Assembly: GCA_031178585.1 (NCBI GenBank)
Contig: JAPSIT010000006.1
Coordinates: 1 to 44,492 of the forward strand
Source of the DNA: Arthrobacter sp.
GTDB taxonomy: Bacteria > Actinomycetota > Actinomycetes > Actinomycetales > Micrococcaceae
Reading direction: 5' to 3'
DNA: 44,492 nt
The number at the start of each line of letters is the position of its first letter. Position 1 is the first letter of the stretch. Shown here one piece after another: positions 33,548 through 41,483 of the stretch. The position numbers and the translations under genes were made by a program. The notes under the pieces are model-generated. The model was not told where the DNA came from. It searched no databases and saw only the letters and a list, made by a program, of their open reading frames with translations.

Positions 33548-34978
33548 ATGCGGCCCGAAGCCGCGGCACCACTGACCGAAAAGGCATCAAAAGCAGTGAC
33601 TGAACACAGGGATCCGTCCACTCGCGGCCCGGAAAACCTGCCCGACGCCACCTCCCCGGACAACGCGGACGAAGCCCGGCAGTCCCCAGCGGCCCAGCAC
33701 CCTCCGGCCGCCCCGCAAACGGCGGCGTCCGACGAGGCTCCGCAGCATCACGCCGCGCAACAGCTCCGGCGGAACGTCCGCGCCGCCGCAATCGGGTCCG
33801 TGCTGAAGCGGCTGCGCCAGCCGCTTCCCGGTGCGCAGCCCCGGCTGCGGTTCGAAATGCCGCCGGAGCAGCTGGACAGGTTCGAAACCCAAAGCCAGGA
33901 CGCGGATGAGGCAGAGCGGTTCGGTGCACCAGGCCCCCGGATTTCCGCCCAGCACCCCTTGTACCTCGGCTTCATGCTCACTGTCGGCGTAGGCCTTGCC
34001 CTCCTGGTGTACTGGATCGGTTCCAACAACACGCAGCTTCTCCTCTGGATTGTCGCGGCATTGTTCATCGCACTGGGGCTCGATCCTGTCGTGCGCTGGC
34101 TGGAAACGCGGAAAATTCCCAGGCCGGCCGGAATCCTCGTGTCCGTATCAGTGCTGGTCACCGCCGTCGTCGGTTTCTTTGCCACACTCATTCCCACGAT
34201 TGTGGAGCAGGTCACGGAACTGGTTCAGCAGGCCCCTGTGTGGGTCCGGGACTTCATCGACTCGGAATTCTTCCGCAGCCTGGACAGCCAGTTCGGAGTC
34301 CGCGAGCGCATCAATGCGGAACTGGACAAGTTCGTCAAGAACCCGGAGGCCCTGGGCGGCATCTTCGGCGGTGTGGTGGGCTTCGGCTCCACAGTCGCCA
34401 ATGGCCTCTTCGGCACACTGATCGTTCTGGTGCTCAGCCTGTACTTCCTGGCCGCACTGCCGGCGATGAAGAAATGGGGCTACCGGCTCGCCCCGCGCTC
34501 CCGCCGCGCCCGGGTCGAAGCCCTGTCTGAGGAGATCAGCCGTTCCGTGGGTAACTACGTGATCGGACAGGCCGTTGTGGCACTCCTGAATGCCACCTTC
34601 GCCTTCATCGTCATGACCATCATCGGCGTACCGTTCGCCGTGCTGCTCGCCTTCGTCGTGGCCCTGCTGGCCTTCATCCCCCTGGTCGGTGGACTGATCG
34701 CCGGGGTCGTGGTCATCCTCATTACCCTGACGTTGGGCTGGCAGCCGGCTGTTGCCTATGCCATCTGCTACTTCGCCTACCTGCAGTTCGAGGCGTACTT
34801 CATCTCGCCCCGCATCATGCAGAAGGCCGTCGCGGTGCCGGGCGCGGTGGCCGTGATCTCGGTGATTGCCGGCGGCAGCCTTTTGGGAGTCCTCGGAGCA
34901 CTGATCGCCATCCCCACGGCGGCCGCCGTTCTGCTCCTGGTCAAGGAGATCTACATCGTCCGGCAGGACAACCACTAG
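33548..34978 (+). CDS. AI-2E family transporter with long polar N-terminus
   Basis: A 476-residue membrane protein of the AI-2E / PerM family, with about eight membrane segments from residue 137 on. LGLDPVVRWLETRKIPRPAG and the GGLIAGVVV and FISPRIMQKAVAVPGA stretches are typical. The family includes Na+/H+ antiporters and small-molecule exporters, so autoinducer export is not implied. Residues 1-130 are polar, rich in Pro/Ala/Gln, and probably disordered. ATG 33548 is chosen by elimination: no ribosome site is visible, and TAGTGT (33526-33531) lies 16 bases upstream. An out-of-frame ATG at 33537 opens a 12-codon frame. GTG 33608 is another possible start. Confidence 0.85.
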   Translation: MRPEAAAPLTEKASKAVTEHRDPSTRGPENLPDATSPDNADEARQSPAAQHPPAAPQTAASDEAPQHHAAQQLRRNVRAAAIGSVLKRLRQPLPGAQPRLRFEMPPEQLDRFETQSQDADEAERFGAPGPRISAQHPLYLGFMLTVGVGLALLVYWIGSNNTQLLLWIVAALFIALGLDPVVRWLETRKIPRPAGILVSVSVLVTAVVGFFATLIPTIVEQVTELVQQAPVWVRDFIDSEFFRSLDSQFGVRERINAELDKFVKNPEALGGIFGGVVGFGSTVANGLFGTLIVLVLSLYFLAALPAMKKWGYRLAPRSRRARVEALSEEISRSVGNYVIGQAVVALLNATFAFIVMTIIGVPFAVLLAFVVALLAFIPLVGGLIAGVVVILITLTLGWQPAVAYAICYFAYLQFEAYFISPRIMQKAVAVPGAVAVISVIAGGSLLGVLGALIAIPTAAAVLLLVKEIYIVRQDNH

Positions 34979-34991
34979 AACGGGATTTGGT

Positions 34992-35025
34992 ACGGGCGCA
35001 CCAAAGCGACGGTGCAGGTTCCCGT
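34992..35025. terminator. nested imperfect hairpin between convergent genes
   Basis: Outer arms ACGGG (34992-34996) and CCCGT (35021-35025) enclose inner arms GCACC and GGTGC. It sits between the AI-2E transporter and the hydrolase gene. Confidence 0.4.
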
Positions 35026-35825
35026 CAGGCGGTGGCCGAGGCCACCGGCCCCCTCCATTCCTGCGCAAGCCCTGCCGCGCCCGAACCCTGGCGCGTCACG
35101 TCGTCGACGATTTCGTTCAGCACCCGCGCGGCCTGCTTCTCCCCCACCCAAAGGTGCTTGGCGCCGTCGACCCCCACCACCCGTGCCTGCGGCACCAGGC
35201 TGAAGCGTTCCGCTGCGGCAGCCGGCCGAAGATAGTCGTCGTGTTCGGGAACAAGGACAGTAAGCGGCTTGCCCGAGGCGGCCCACTGGCGCAGGTGGTC
35301 ATCCGTGGCGCGGTGCAGCGGGGGCGACAGCAGGATGGCGCCCTCCACCTGGGAAGCGACGGGGTCAACGGCACCGTACATGAGGGCGAGTTCCGTGCCG
35401 AAGGACCAGCCGACCAACCACCTGTTGGGAAGACCCCGCTCAACAGCGAAGCGAACTGCTGCCTCGACGTCGTACCGCTCGCCGATACCCTCCTCGAAGG
35501 CGCCGTCGCTGGTGCCCCGCGGAGACGATGTCCCGCGGGTGTTGAAGCGCAGCACCGCCACGCCGGCCAGCGCCGGCAACCGGTAAGAGGCCTTCCGGTA
35601 AACATGGGAATCCATGAAACCGCCATGAGTCGGCAGCGGATGCAGCGTAATCAGGGTGGCGCTGATTTCCCCCGACTCCGGCAGGGCGAGCTCACCCACC
35701 AGGGTGTGGCCATCCCCGGTACGGATCTCGATGTTCTCGCGGCGGGCCGGAAGGACAGTGGACGCACGGATGGCAGTTGCCTCTGACGGCTGGTTGAAAA
35801 CGTACGACGACGGGTCAAAAGTCAT
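35025..35825 (-). CDS. alpha/beta hydrolase family protein
   Basis: A 266-residue hydrolase-like protein. LITLHPLPTHGG near 58-69 marks the oxyanion region, VGWSFGTELALM carries the nucleophile (GWSFG), EHDDYLRP has the likely acid, and GAKHLWVGE the His. It resembles the dienelactone hydrolase / YtaP-like branch of small alpha/beta hydrolases. Function is open. ATG 35825 has TAAGCT 7 bases upstream and no ribosome site, so a leaderless start is likely. It is convergent with the AI-2E gene. Confidence 0.82.
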   Translation of the reverse strand: MTFDPSSYVFNQPSEATAIRASTVLPARRENIEIRTGDGHTLVGELALPESGEISATLITLHPLPTHGGFMDSHVYRKASYRLPALAGVAVLRFNTRGTSSPRGTSDGAFEEGIGERYDVEAAVRFAVERGLPNRWLVGWSFGTELALMYGAVDPVASQVEGAILLSPPLHRATDDHLRQWAASGKPLTVLVPEHDDYLRPAAAAERFSLVPQARVVGVDGAKHLWVGEKQAARVLNEIVDDVTRQGSGAAGLAQEWRGPVASATA

Positions 35826-35838
35826 GCATATCAGCTTA
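35826..35838 (-). promoter_or_regulatory. leaderless-type -10 box of the hydrolase gene
   Basis: TAAGCT (35838-35833), 7-base spacer GATATGC, then ATG 35825. Confidence 0.45.
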
Positions 35839-35839
35839 G

Positions 35840-36190
35840 TCAGCGGTAACGGAAGTTGCGCGACGTCCAGCAGTTGGTGTGCCAGTGGCGGCGCTCGGCC
35901 AGTCCGGCAGCAGCGCCGAACAGGTGGTCATCGGCCCAGACCACGAGATGGGCGACTCCCGGCAGAACAGCAGTGGAGCAGCCAGGGCAGATATACGCTT
36001 TCTCGGCCTTGCGGGCAGTCATGGAGCGGACCATCCACTCGCCGTCCGGTGCACTCTCACGCCGGGCCACCCCGGCGCGGGCCCTCTCGAGGTCGAGTTC
36101 AGGGACAGGTCCCGAGCCATGCTTGCCGCCGGCTTTTCCGGACGGCGGCCGCCGTGCTGAGGAACGGCGGGGACGGTTCGAACGCGGCAT
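35840..36190 (-). CDS. small zinc-ribbon-like protein
   Basis: A 116-residue basic protein of unknown role, often labelled ATP/GTP-binding protein in actinobacterial genomes. Residues 1-40 are Arg/Ser/Pro-rich and basic. The second half has CPGC near residue 70, then GVAHLVVWADDH and HWHTNCW, a C-x2-C-H-H-C set that could bind zinc. ATG 36190 is the first sensible start; CAGAAT lies 6 bases upstream. It is divergent from nucS across about 100 bases. Confidence 0.72.
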   Translation of the reverse strand: MPRSNRPRRSSARRPPSGKAGGKHGSGPVPELDLERARAGVARRESAPDGEWMVRSMTARKAEKAYICPGCSTAVLPGVAHLVVWADDHLFGAAAGLAERRHWHTNCWTSRNFRYR

Positions 36191-36280
36191 GCTTCCATTC
36201 TGCCCCAGCGGGCTCCCCTGCCAGGCCCCTCCCCTGCCAGGCGCAGGACAGACGGTGCCGGAGAGGTGATGCGGACGGGG

Positions 36281-36293
36281 TAGTGTGTACGGC
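36281..36293 (+). promoter_or_regulatory. leaderless-type -10 box of nucS
   Basis: TAGTGT (36281-36286), 7-base spacer GTACGGC, then GTG 36294. This supports GTG 36294 over the in-frame GTG 36285. Confidence 0.5.
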
Positions 36294-36989
36294 GTGCGTC
36301 TTGTCATAGCCCGTTGCTCCGTTGATTATGTTGGCCGGCTCAAAGCCCATCTGCCCCTCGCCACCAGGCTTCTCCTGGTGAAGGCGGACGGCTCGGTGCT
36401 GGTGCATTCCGACGGCGGCTCCTACAAGCCGCTGAACTGGATGAGCCCGCCCGCCATCCTGCGTGTTTCCACGCCGGAGGAGGCAGAGATCGAGGTCGGC
36501 GTGGTTGAACAGTGGACGGTGCAGTCTGCCAAGACTGACGACAGGCTGATCATCAACATCCACGAACAGCTTCACGACACGTCACATGAGCTCGGCCAGG
36601 ACCCGGGACTGATCAAGGACGGCGTTGAGGCCGACCTGCAGCGGCTGCTTGCCGAGCAGATCGAGACGCTCGGCGAAGGATTCTCCCTCATTCGACGCGA
36701 GTACTTCACCGCCATCGGCCCCGTGGACATCCTTGCGAGGGATGCCGACGGCTCCACTGTAGCCATCGAACTGAAGCGCCGCGGAGACATCGACGGCGTG
36801 GAACAGTTGACCAGGTATCTGGAGCTGCTGAACCGCGATCCGCTGCTGGCACCGGTCCGGGGAATCTTCGCCGCGCAGCAGATCAAGCCGCAAGCCCGGG
36901 TCCTTGCCGCCGACCGGGGAATAGACTGCATCACCCTCGACTATGACGCCATGCGCGGAGTGGACGACATAGAGTCGCGGCTCTTCTGA
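36294..36989 (+). CDS. nucS: mismatch-specific endonuclease NucS
   Basis: A 231-residue nuclease that cuts both strands at mismatches and forms the non-canonical mismatch repair of actinobacteria and archaea. N-terminal [21 protein letters not shown] and [11 protein letters not shown] are the DNA-binding domain. The PD-(D/E)XK core has Asp145 in VDILARD and Glu159-x-Lys161 in AIELKRRG. The last residues DDIESRLF resemble the beta-clamp-binding tail known for this family. No mutS or mutL is in the window, as expected. The start GTG 36294 fits the leaderless signal, and its protein begins like mycobacterial NucS. Confidence 0.95.
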   Translation: MRLVIARCSVDYVGRLKAHLPLATRLLLVKADGSVLVHSDGGSYKPLNWMSPPAILRVSTPEEAEIEVGVVEQWTVQSAKTDDRLIINIHEQLHDTSHELGQDPGLIKDGVEADLQRLLAEQIETLGEGFSLIRREYFTAIGPVDILARDADGSTVAIELKRRGDIDGVEQLTRYLELLNRDPLLAPVRGIFAAQQIKPQARVLAADRGIDCITLDYDAMRGVDDIESRLF

Positions 36990-37042
36990 CGTGCGCTGGC
37001 GGCTGGCACACGGGAAGTAGCGCCCGGTGATGGGCTGTTCAC

Positions 37043-37287
37043 TTTGGATTTGACCAAATTTTGCCTTAATCCCCGTTTTGACCGTTGACCAGACCGTGAC
37101 GTCATGGAATTCTTAGATCAGTCTTTGTGTAGGTGTTTTTCATGCTCGCAAGACATGTTGCGAGCGCGAAGCTCCTGCAACGCATTTCCGGTCTAACCGG
37201 GGTGCATGCCAGGAATCTTCTCGCGGAGTAACCAAGACCAGTACGAGGTGTGCTGGCCTTAAAAAGTTCCATTATGAGGAGAAATAA
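37043..37287 (+). promoter_or_regulatory. promoter region and structured leader of the cold-shock gene
   Basis: The nucS-csp gap is about 298 bases. Three TTGACC copies (37050, 37078 and 37085) are possible -35 elements. The leader holds three hairpins: 37144-37151 with 37158-37165 (8 bp, loop GACATG); CCGGT-CTA-ACCGG at 37188-37200; and CCAGTAC with GTGCTGG near 37239-37257. The last section is A-rich and carries GAGGAG about 7 bases before the ATG. Such a long folded leader fits thermosensing cold-shock mRNAs. Confidence 0.55.
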
Positions 37288-37491
37288 ATGGCACAGGGAA
37301 CCGTCAAGTGGTTCAACGCTGAAAAGGGCTTCGGCTTCATCACCCCGGACGACTCCGATGGCGATGTCTTCGTTCACTACTCTGAGATCCAGACCGGCGG
37401 CTTCAAGACCCTCGACGAGAACCAGCGCGTTCAGTTCGAAATCGGTCAGGGCGCCAAGGGCCCGCAGGCCACCGGTGTAACGCTGGTTTAG
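37288..37491 (+). CDS. cspA: cold-shock protein, CspA family
   Basis: A 67-residue single cold-shock domain protein that binds single-stranded RNA/DNA and works as an RNA chaperone. RNP1 KGFGFI at 13-18 and RNP2 VFVHYS at 27-32 are intact, and the start [15 protein letters not shown] is typical. GAGGAGAAATAA gives a very strong ribosome site just before ATG 37288. A good T-rich terminator follows. Expression is probably set by the folded leader upstream. The gene lies alone, downstream of nucS on the same strand. Confidence 0.97.
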   Translation: MAQGTVKWFNAEKGFGFITPDDSDGDVFVHYSEIQTGGFKTLDENQRVQFEIGQGAKGPQATGVTLV

Positions 37492-37526
37492 TAAGCCTTT
37501 CTGCGTACGCTGCCGCTGGCAGCACT

Positions 37527-37568
37527 AATAAATGATCCCTGGTATTCAAATACCGGGGATCATTTATT
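37527..37568 (+). terminator. 19-bp stem terminator of the cold-shock gene
   Basis: Arms 37527-37545 and 37550-37568 pair at 18 of 19 positions plus a G-T wobble, around loop TCAA. The stem ends in A/T-rich sequence and T bases follow. It is the most classical intrinsic terminator in the window. Confidence 0.85.
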
Positions 37569-37642
37569 GCGCTGCTCAGCAATTGCAGAGGCCGCCACGC
37601 CATTGTCACAAATGGCGCACAAGCGGGTTGGCATTCATTTTT

Positions 37643-40183
37643 CTAGCGCACGAGCGTCCTCAGCAAGCGCGCGCTTTGCCGAATTGAAAGTCCCGGCAGA
37701 TAAGCACGGCTCAGGGCGCGGCCTATGGCGGGCAACTGCAGCGGATCCTGGTAATAAAGATATAGGGTTCTGTACTGGGGCTTGAAGCGTGACTTGAACG
37801 TCGCCAGAGACCTGAATCCATAGATCGGTTCCAGCGCCCGGCCCACGACGTCAAGGATGCCGGACAGCACCTGAGTCTCCTGCTCGCGTCCGCTGCCCCC
37901 GGGAACAGACGAATCCTGGGCCAGCGGCGAACCGGAGAGCGAGATGGTCTCCACGGATTTCCGTAATTCCAGAACCGCGGATGCGATCAGGAACTCCATC
38001 GCTCCAGGGAACCCTTCGCCGCGCCGACGCATAAAGTCCAGCGTCCAGCTCACCACGTGCCCGTGTTCATACGCCGGCAGCCAGCTCGTCACCCCGTGCA
38101 CCAGACCCTGCCCGTCGACCGCGAGGCAACACAGGACGTCGTCGTCCATCAGTTCGTCGACGCCGCCCAGGGTGAAGCCCATTTCCGGAACGGTCTTTTG
38201 TGCGGCCCACTCCTCGGAGACCTCACTCAGTTGCGTCCGCAGGGACTGCGGGAGGCTGCTGTAGTTGCCCCATCGAGCCTCTACGCCGAGTTTCTTGGCG
38301 CGGTTGAGCGCGGTGCGGACGTTTTGCCATTCCTTGCCCTTGAACTCCAGTTCGCGCACCGACAGCCTCGTCTCCTGGGCAACCGAAACCCGGGAAAAGC
38401 CGCGGTCACTCAGCATGGGCCATAATCCGTCCGTGCAGGAATAAAAGCACGGAATCAACGCATGTTCGGCGCAGAAGCGCAGAAAGCCCTCAGCGGCCTC
38501 CTCACGTTGGAGCGGATCACCAAAAGGCCCGGCAAGGGTCAGCGCGACGCTGCCATGCTGCTGGTACGCGATCCCGGCACCTCCGCCCGGCAGGAACCAG
38601 TACTTGTTGGGTTCCCACAAAGCCATCCATGAGAGGGAATCACCTCCCTTGCGCACCAGCTCCCGGGCCGTCTCCCGGTCGCCTGCCCCCGCGTCGGAAT
38701 GATCATGGCGTCCGAGCAGGACAATCCAGACACCTGCGAGTGCAACAATCCAGAAGATGACTCCCGAAGAGGCAAACAGCACGGTTTCCAGGGCACTCCG
38801 GTTTTCGAAGACCCTCCGGTAGAGACCGGGCAGGGGTACCGGAAGGTATTGCCGTGCCAGTTCGCCTGCCAGGACCAGCAGCCCTCCGTCCCTCCTCGGC
38901 CCACCGGCGGCAAACCAAGATGCCGTGTATAGCGAGGCCAGTACCAGCCAGGTTCCGCTAACCGTCAGCGCGAGGGCGCGCAGGGCCCGGGATGAGGTTT
39001 GGATCCGGAAATGACGGCGGTGCGCTACCAGCAGCACCACCAGCAGTACCGGAACAGCGACCAGCGGCAGAACGTGCACGAACTTCGACTCCAGCGCTGC
39101 GGTGTCCTGGACGGACCCGGAACCGGCAATCCGGGCGAATAGCGCCAAGTACACAGCGGAGAGGGCCGCCACACTCAGCTGGACGGCAATGGCAATCCAG
39201 AGCGCCAGTTTCCGGCCGCGGCGCATCCCGTCGGCGCAGATCAGCAGCAGGATTATCGGCACGACTGCAAGAGCCAGGCCCAGCGGCCCTCCCAGTCCCT
39301 GCCTGTCCAGTTCCAAACAGCCTGCATCCAGTGTGCCGCCGCAGTTCTCCTCCAACTGGCTCAGGGTGGGCAGCGGGTTGAGGACAACGTTGCGCAGAAG
39401 GGCCAGCGGACCGGCGGCGCTGCGTGCCGCGGCGGTGAGGATTGGTCCGATGGCGAAAATAGCAACCGTCAAGGCGAGGAGGTTGCGGGTCTCGCGTCCG
39501 GTGGAACGGTGCCGGTGCAGCGTTCCATTGTCGGTTTGGATCCACCATCCCGCAGCCAGCCCCAACAGTGCCCCCAGCAGCCCTACCACGGCTTCAGCAT
39601 GCCCCACGTAAAGCACCAGCAGCAGGGCGGTTGACAGCGCTGCGGTGCGCAGCCGCCGCTGCCACAGCGCCGGGAAAAGTCCGCTGGCAGCAAGGGACAC
39701 AGCGAGGACCGGGGCATACGGCCCCATGAGCAGGGCATTCACCATGGGCCCAAGCCACGGGTCACCGGCCTGCTGGGCAAGCTGGGTAATCAGGAGGAAG
39801 AGTGTCACCGAGGCGAACTGTCCTCCAAAATAGAACACCGCCGTACGCACCGGGCCGAGCTCTCGCTCAGCAAACCCTAGTAGCAGCAGGATCATGGCCG
39901 CAGCGGCGATGTAGGCTGCGGGGTTGGTGGCGAAGAACATGGAGGTGAACATCGACCACCAGCGACCGGCTTTGAGGGCCTCCGCGTTCAAGGCGGCAAA
40001 AGAAAGCATTGATTCTGGCGGCCCCGCCAGGAAGCTGCCGGTCGCAGCACCGGCCCCGACGAAAGCCGTGAGTACGGCAAGTGTGAATGGAGTGGTCCTG
40101 AAGTGTTTCAGGCTCGCCTTCGCAGCCCGCCACAGCAGCCTGGTGAGAGTATCACCCGCGCTGGCATGGGATTCTGCCGTCAA
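37643..40183 (-). CDS. MprF-like lipid aminoacyltransferase with rhomboid-like N-terminus
   Basis: An 846-residue membrane protein. The C-terminal 330 residues are a DUF2156 (aminoacyl-tRNA-dependent lipid aminoacyltransferase) domain: LSWMALWEPNKYWFLP, GVTSWLPAYEHGHVVSWTLDFMRRR and YGFRSLATFKSRFKPQY. These transfer Lys or Ala from tRNA to lipid. The N-terminus (about 25-220) resembles a rhomboid fold (GRWWSMFTSMFFA, AERELGPVRTAVFYFGG, VGHAEAVVGLLGALLG), but the GxSG Ser and the TM2 His/Asn are missing, so it is probably not a protease. More membrane spans follow. The start is TTG 40183, overlapping the esterase stop by four bases. The amino acid and lipid are unknown. Confidence 0.85.
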   Translation of the reverse strand: MTAESHASAGDTLTRLLWRAAKASLKHFRTTPFTLAVLTAFVGAGAATGSFLAGPPESMLSFAALNAEALKAGRWWSMFTSMFFATNPAAYIAAAAMILLLLGFAERELGPVRTAVFYFGGQFASVTLFLLITQLAQQAGDPWLGPMVNALLMGPYAPVLAVSLAASGLFPALWQRRLRTAALSTALLLVLYVGHAEAVVGLLGALLGLAAGWWIQTDNGTLHRHRSTGRETRNLLALTVAIFAIGPILTAAARSAAGPLALLRNVVLNPLPTLSQLEENCGGTLDAGCLELDRQGLGGPLGLALAVVPIILLLICADGMRRGRKLALWIAIAVQLSVAALSAVYLALFARIAGSGSVQDTAALESKFVHVLPLVAVPVLLVVLLVAHRRHFRIQTSSRALRALALTVSGTWLVLASLYTASWFAAGGPRRDGGLLVLAGELARQYLPVPLPGLYRRVFENRSALETVLFASSGVIFWIVALAGVWIVLLGRHDHSDAGAGDRETARELVRKGGDSLSWMALWEPNKYWFLPGGGAGIAYQQHGSVALTLAGPFGDPLQREEAAEGFLRFCAEHALIPCFYSCTDGLWPMLSDRGFSRVSVAQETRLSVRELEFKGKEWQNVRTALNRAKKLGVEARWGNYSSLPQSLRTQLSEVSEEWAAQKTVPEMGFTLGGVDELMDDDVLCCLAVDGQGLVHGVTSWLPAYEHGHVVSWTLDFMRRRGEGFPGAMEFLIASAVLELRKSVETISLSGSPLAQDSSVPGGSGREQETQVLSGILDVVGRALEPIYGFRSLATFKSRFKPQYRTLYLYYQDPLQLPAIGRALSRAYLPGLSIRQSARLLRTLVR

Positions 40184-41478
40184 GGCCTCATGCCCCAGCG
40201 CGCGGCGAGGAAATCGAGCGCATCCTGCATGCCCTTCGACACGGTCTCCCAGGAGTGGCCGGAGTCGGCGATGTGGCGCACTTCGACCTGGAAGCCGGCC
40301 CGGCGGGCGGCAGCCGAGAGCACCTCCATATAGCCCGTAAACTCGGTGTCGGTGGCGCCGGCAGCGAAATAGACTGCGCTGTTTTCGAACCTGTGGTGTT
40401 TCATCAGATACAGAGGAGTCTGCGCTTCGAAGGCCGTCGTGTCTCCGCCGAAGGAGGCCTCCACGGTCTTCTCCCGTTCCTTGGCCAGCGCGGGTTCCTG
40501 TTCACTGGCAAAGGCGAGGATGGAACTGTAGAGCTCCGGATGTCTGGTGCCCAGCTGCACGGCGCACGTGCCACCGAACGAAAACCCTCCGACACCCCAG
40601 TTTCCAGGCTCCGCACCCACGTCAAGCGTCGCCGTGATCCAGCGGGGCACGTCGACGGATAAGTAAGTATCAGCCTTGGCGATGCGGCTGTCCATGCAGA
40701 GCGAGTTTCCGGATTGAGAACCGTTGGGATCCACCACCACCACTATCGGGGCCACCCCATTGTGCCGGGCGGAGAACCTGTCCATGTGGCTGCGCAGGGC
40801 TCCCCCGGTCAGCCAGTCGGCAGGCCCGCCGGGCTGACCCGAAAACAGCACAAGCACTGGCAGGGCGGGGCGTTCCGGGCTCTGGTACGCGGGCGGCAGG
40901 TAGATGTAGGCCTCGCGGGCGTCGAAGCCCGAACTCGTCCCCGGAATATCGGCCTTCCGGAGCAGCCCTTCCGAGGGCAGGCCTTCTGGCCTCGCCCAGT
41001 CCGCTAGCGGTACCGGCACTACGCTTCCGGCTTGGCGGGTGAACTTGTCCTCAAGCTGAGGAATGCGGGCAACCGCTGTCCCCATAAGGTCACCGACTGT
41101 GCGGTTCAGCCCAAAGTAGGCATTTATTTGGACAGACGACAGCAGGACGACTCCGAGCATGGCCGCCGTTGCTGCGGACCTGCTTTTCCAGCCCGCCGGG
41201 ACGAGCCTGGTGGTCCAGAGCAGAAAGCCGGCCACAGCCGGCACTGACCACCCAAGCACCTCGCGGGGGAGGTCTTCGGGGAACGCCGAGAAGACATAAA
41301 TCAGCAGCCAGTGAACGGCTGCCACGATGACGGCAGCCGAGACAATGGCAAGAATCGGCACCAGGGGCCAGCGCTTACCCCGGCGCCAGAGAAGGTAGAT
41401 GACCCCGGCAGCTCCCGCAGCCCAGGCGGTCCAAAAGAGGGGCCCGTCCACGAGCCGGATATCGGCAATCGCGTCCAC
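40180..41478 (-). CDS. membrane-anchored esterase of the D/antigen-85 type
   Basis: A 432-residue protein with about four N-terminal membrane segments (residues 13-120) and an alpha/beta esterase domain outside the membrane. Nucleophile Ser300 in GGFSFGGTCAVQLG, His408 in DSGHSW, and the acid probably in FAAGATDTEF. It is the first gene of a coupled pair with the MprF-like enzyme (TTGA overlap). In Corynebacterium an MprF-type enzyme paired with an esterase that removes the amino acid from lipids has been described, by recall, so the two may form an add-and-remove pair. The start is GTG 41478, five bases after DUF2550; no ribosome site is seen. Confidence 0.82.
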   Translation of the reverse strand: MDAIADIRLVDGPLFWTAWAAGAAGVIYLLWRRGKRWPLVPILAIVSAAVIVAAVHWLLIYVFSAFPEDLPREVLGWSVPAVAGFLLWTTRLVPAGWKSRSAATAAMLGVVLLSSVQINAYFGLNRTVGDLMGTAVARIPQLEDKFTRQAGSVVPVPLADWARPEGLPSEGLLRKADIPGTSSGFDAREAYIYLPPAYQSPERPALPVLVLFSGQPGGPADWLTGGALRSHMDRFSARHNGVAPIVVVVDPNGSQSGNSLCMDSRIAKADTYLSVDVPRWITATLDVGAEPGNWGVGGFSFGGTCAVQLGTRHPELYSSILAFASEQEPALAKEREKTVEASFGGDTTAFEAQTPLYLMKHHRFENSAVYFAAGATDTEFTGYMEVLSAAARRAGFQVEVRHIADSGHSWETVSKGMQDALDFLAARWGMRP

Positions 41479-41483
41479 GTCGG

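Noticed and set aside
37643..40183. Active rhomboid protease at the N-terminus of the MprF-like protein
   Set aside because: The rhomboid GxSG serine is absent, as are the usual TM2 His and Asn.
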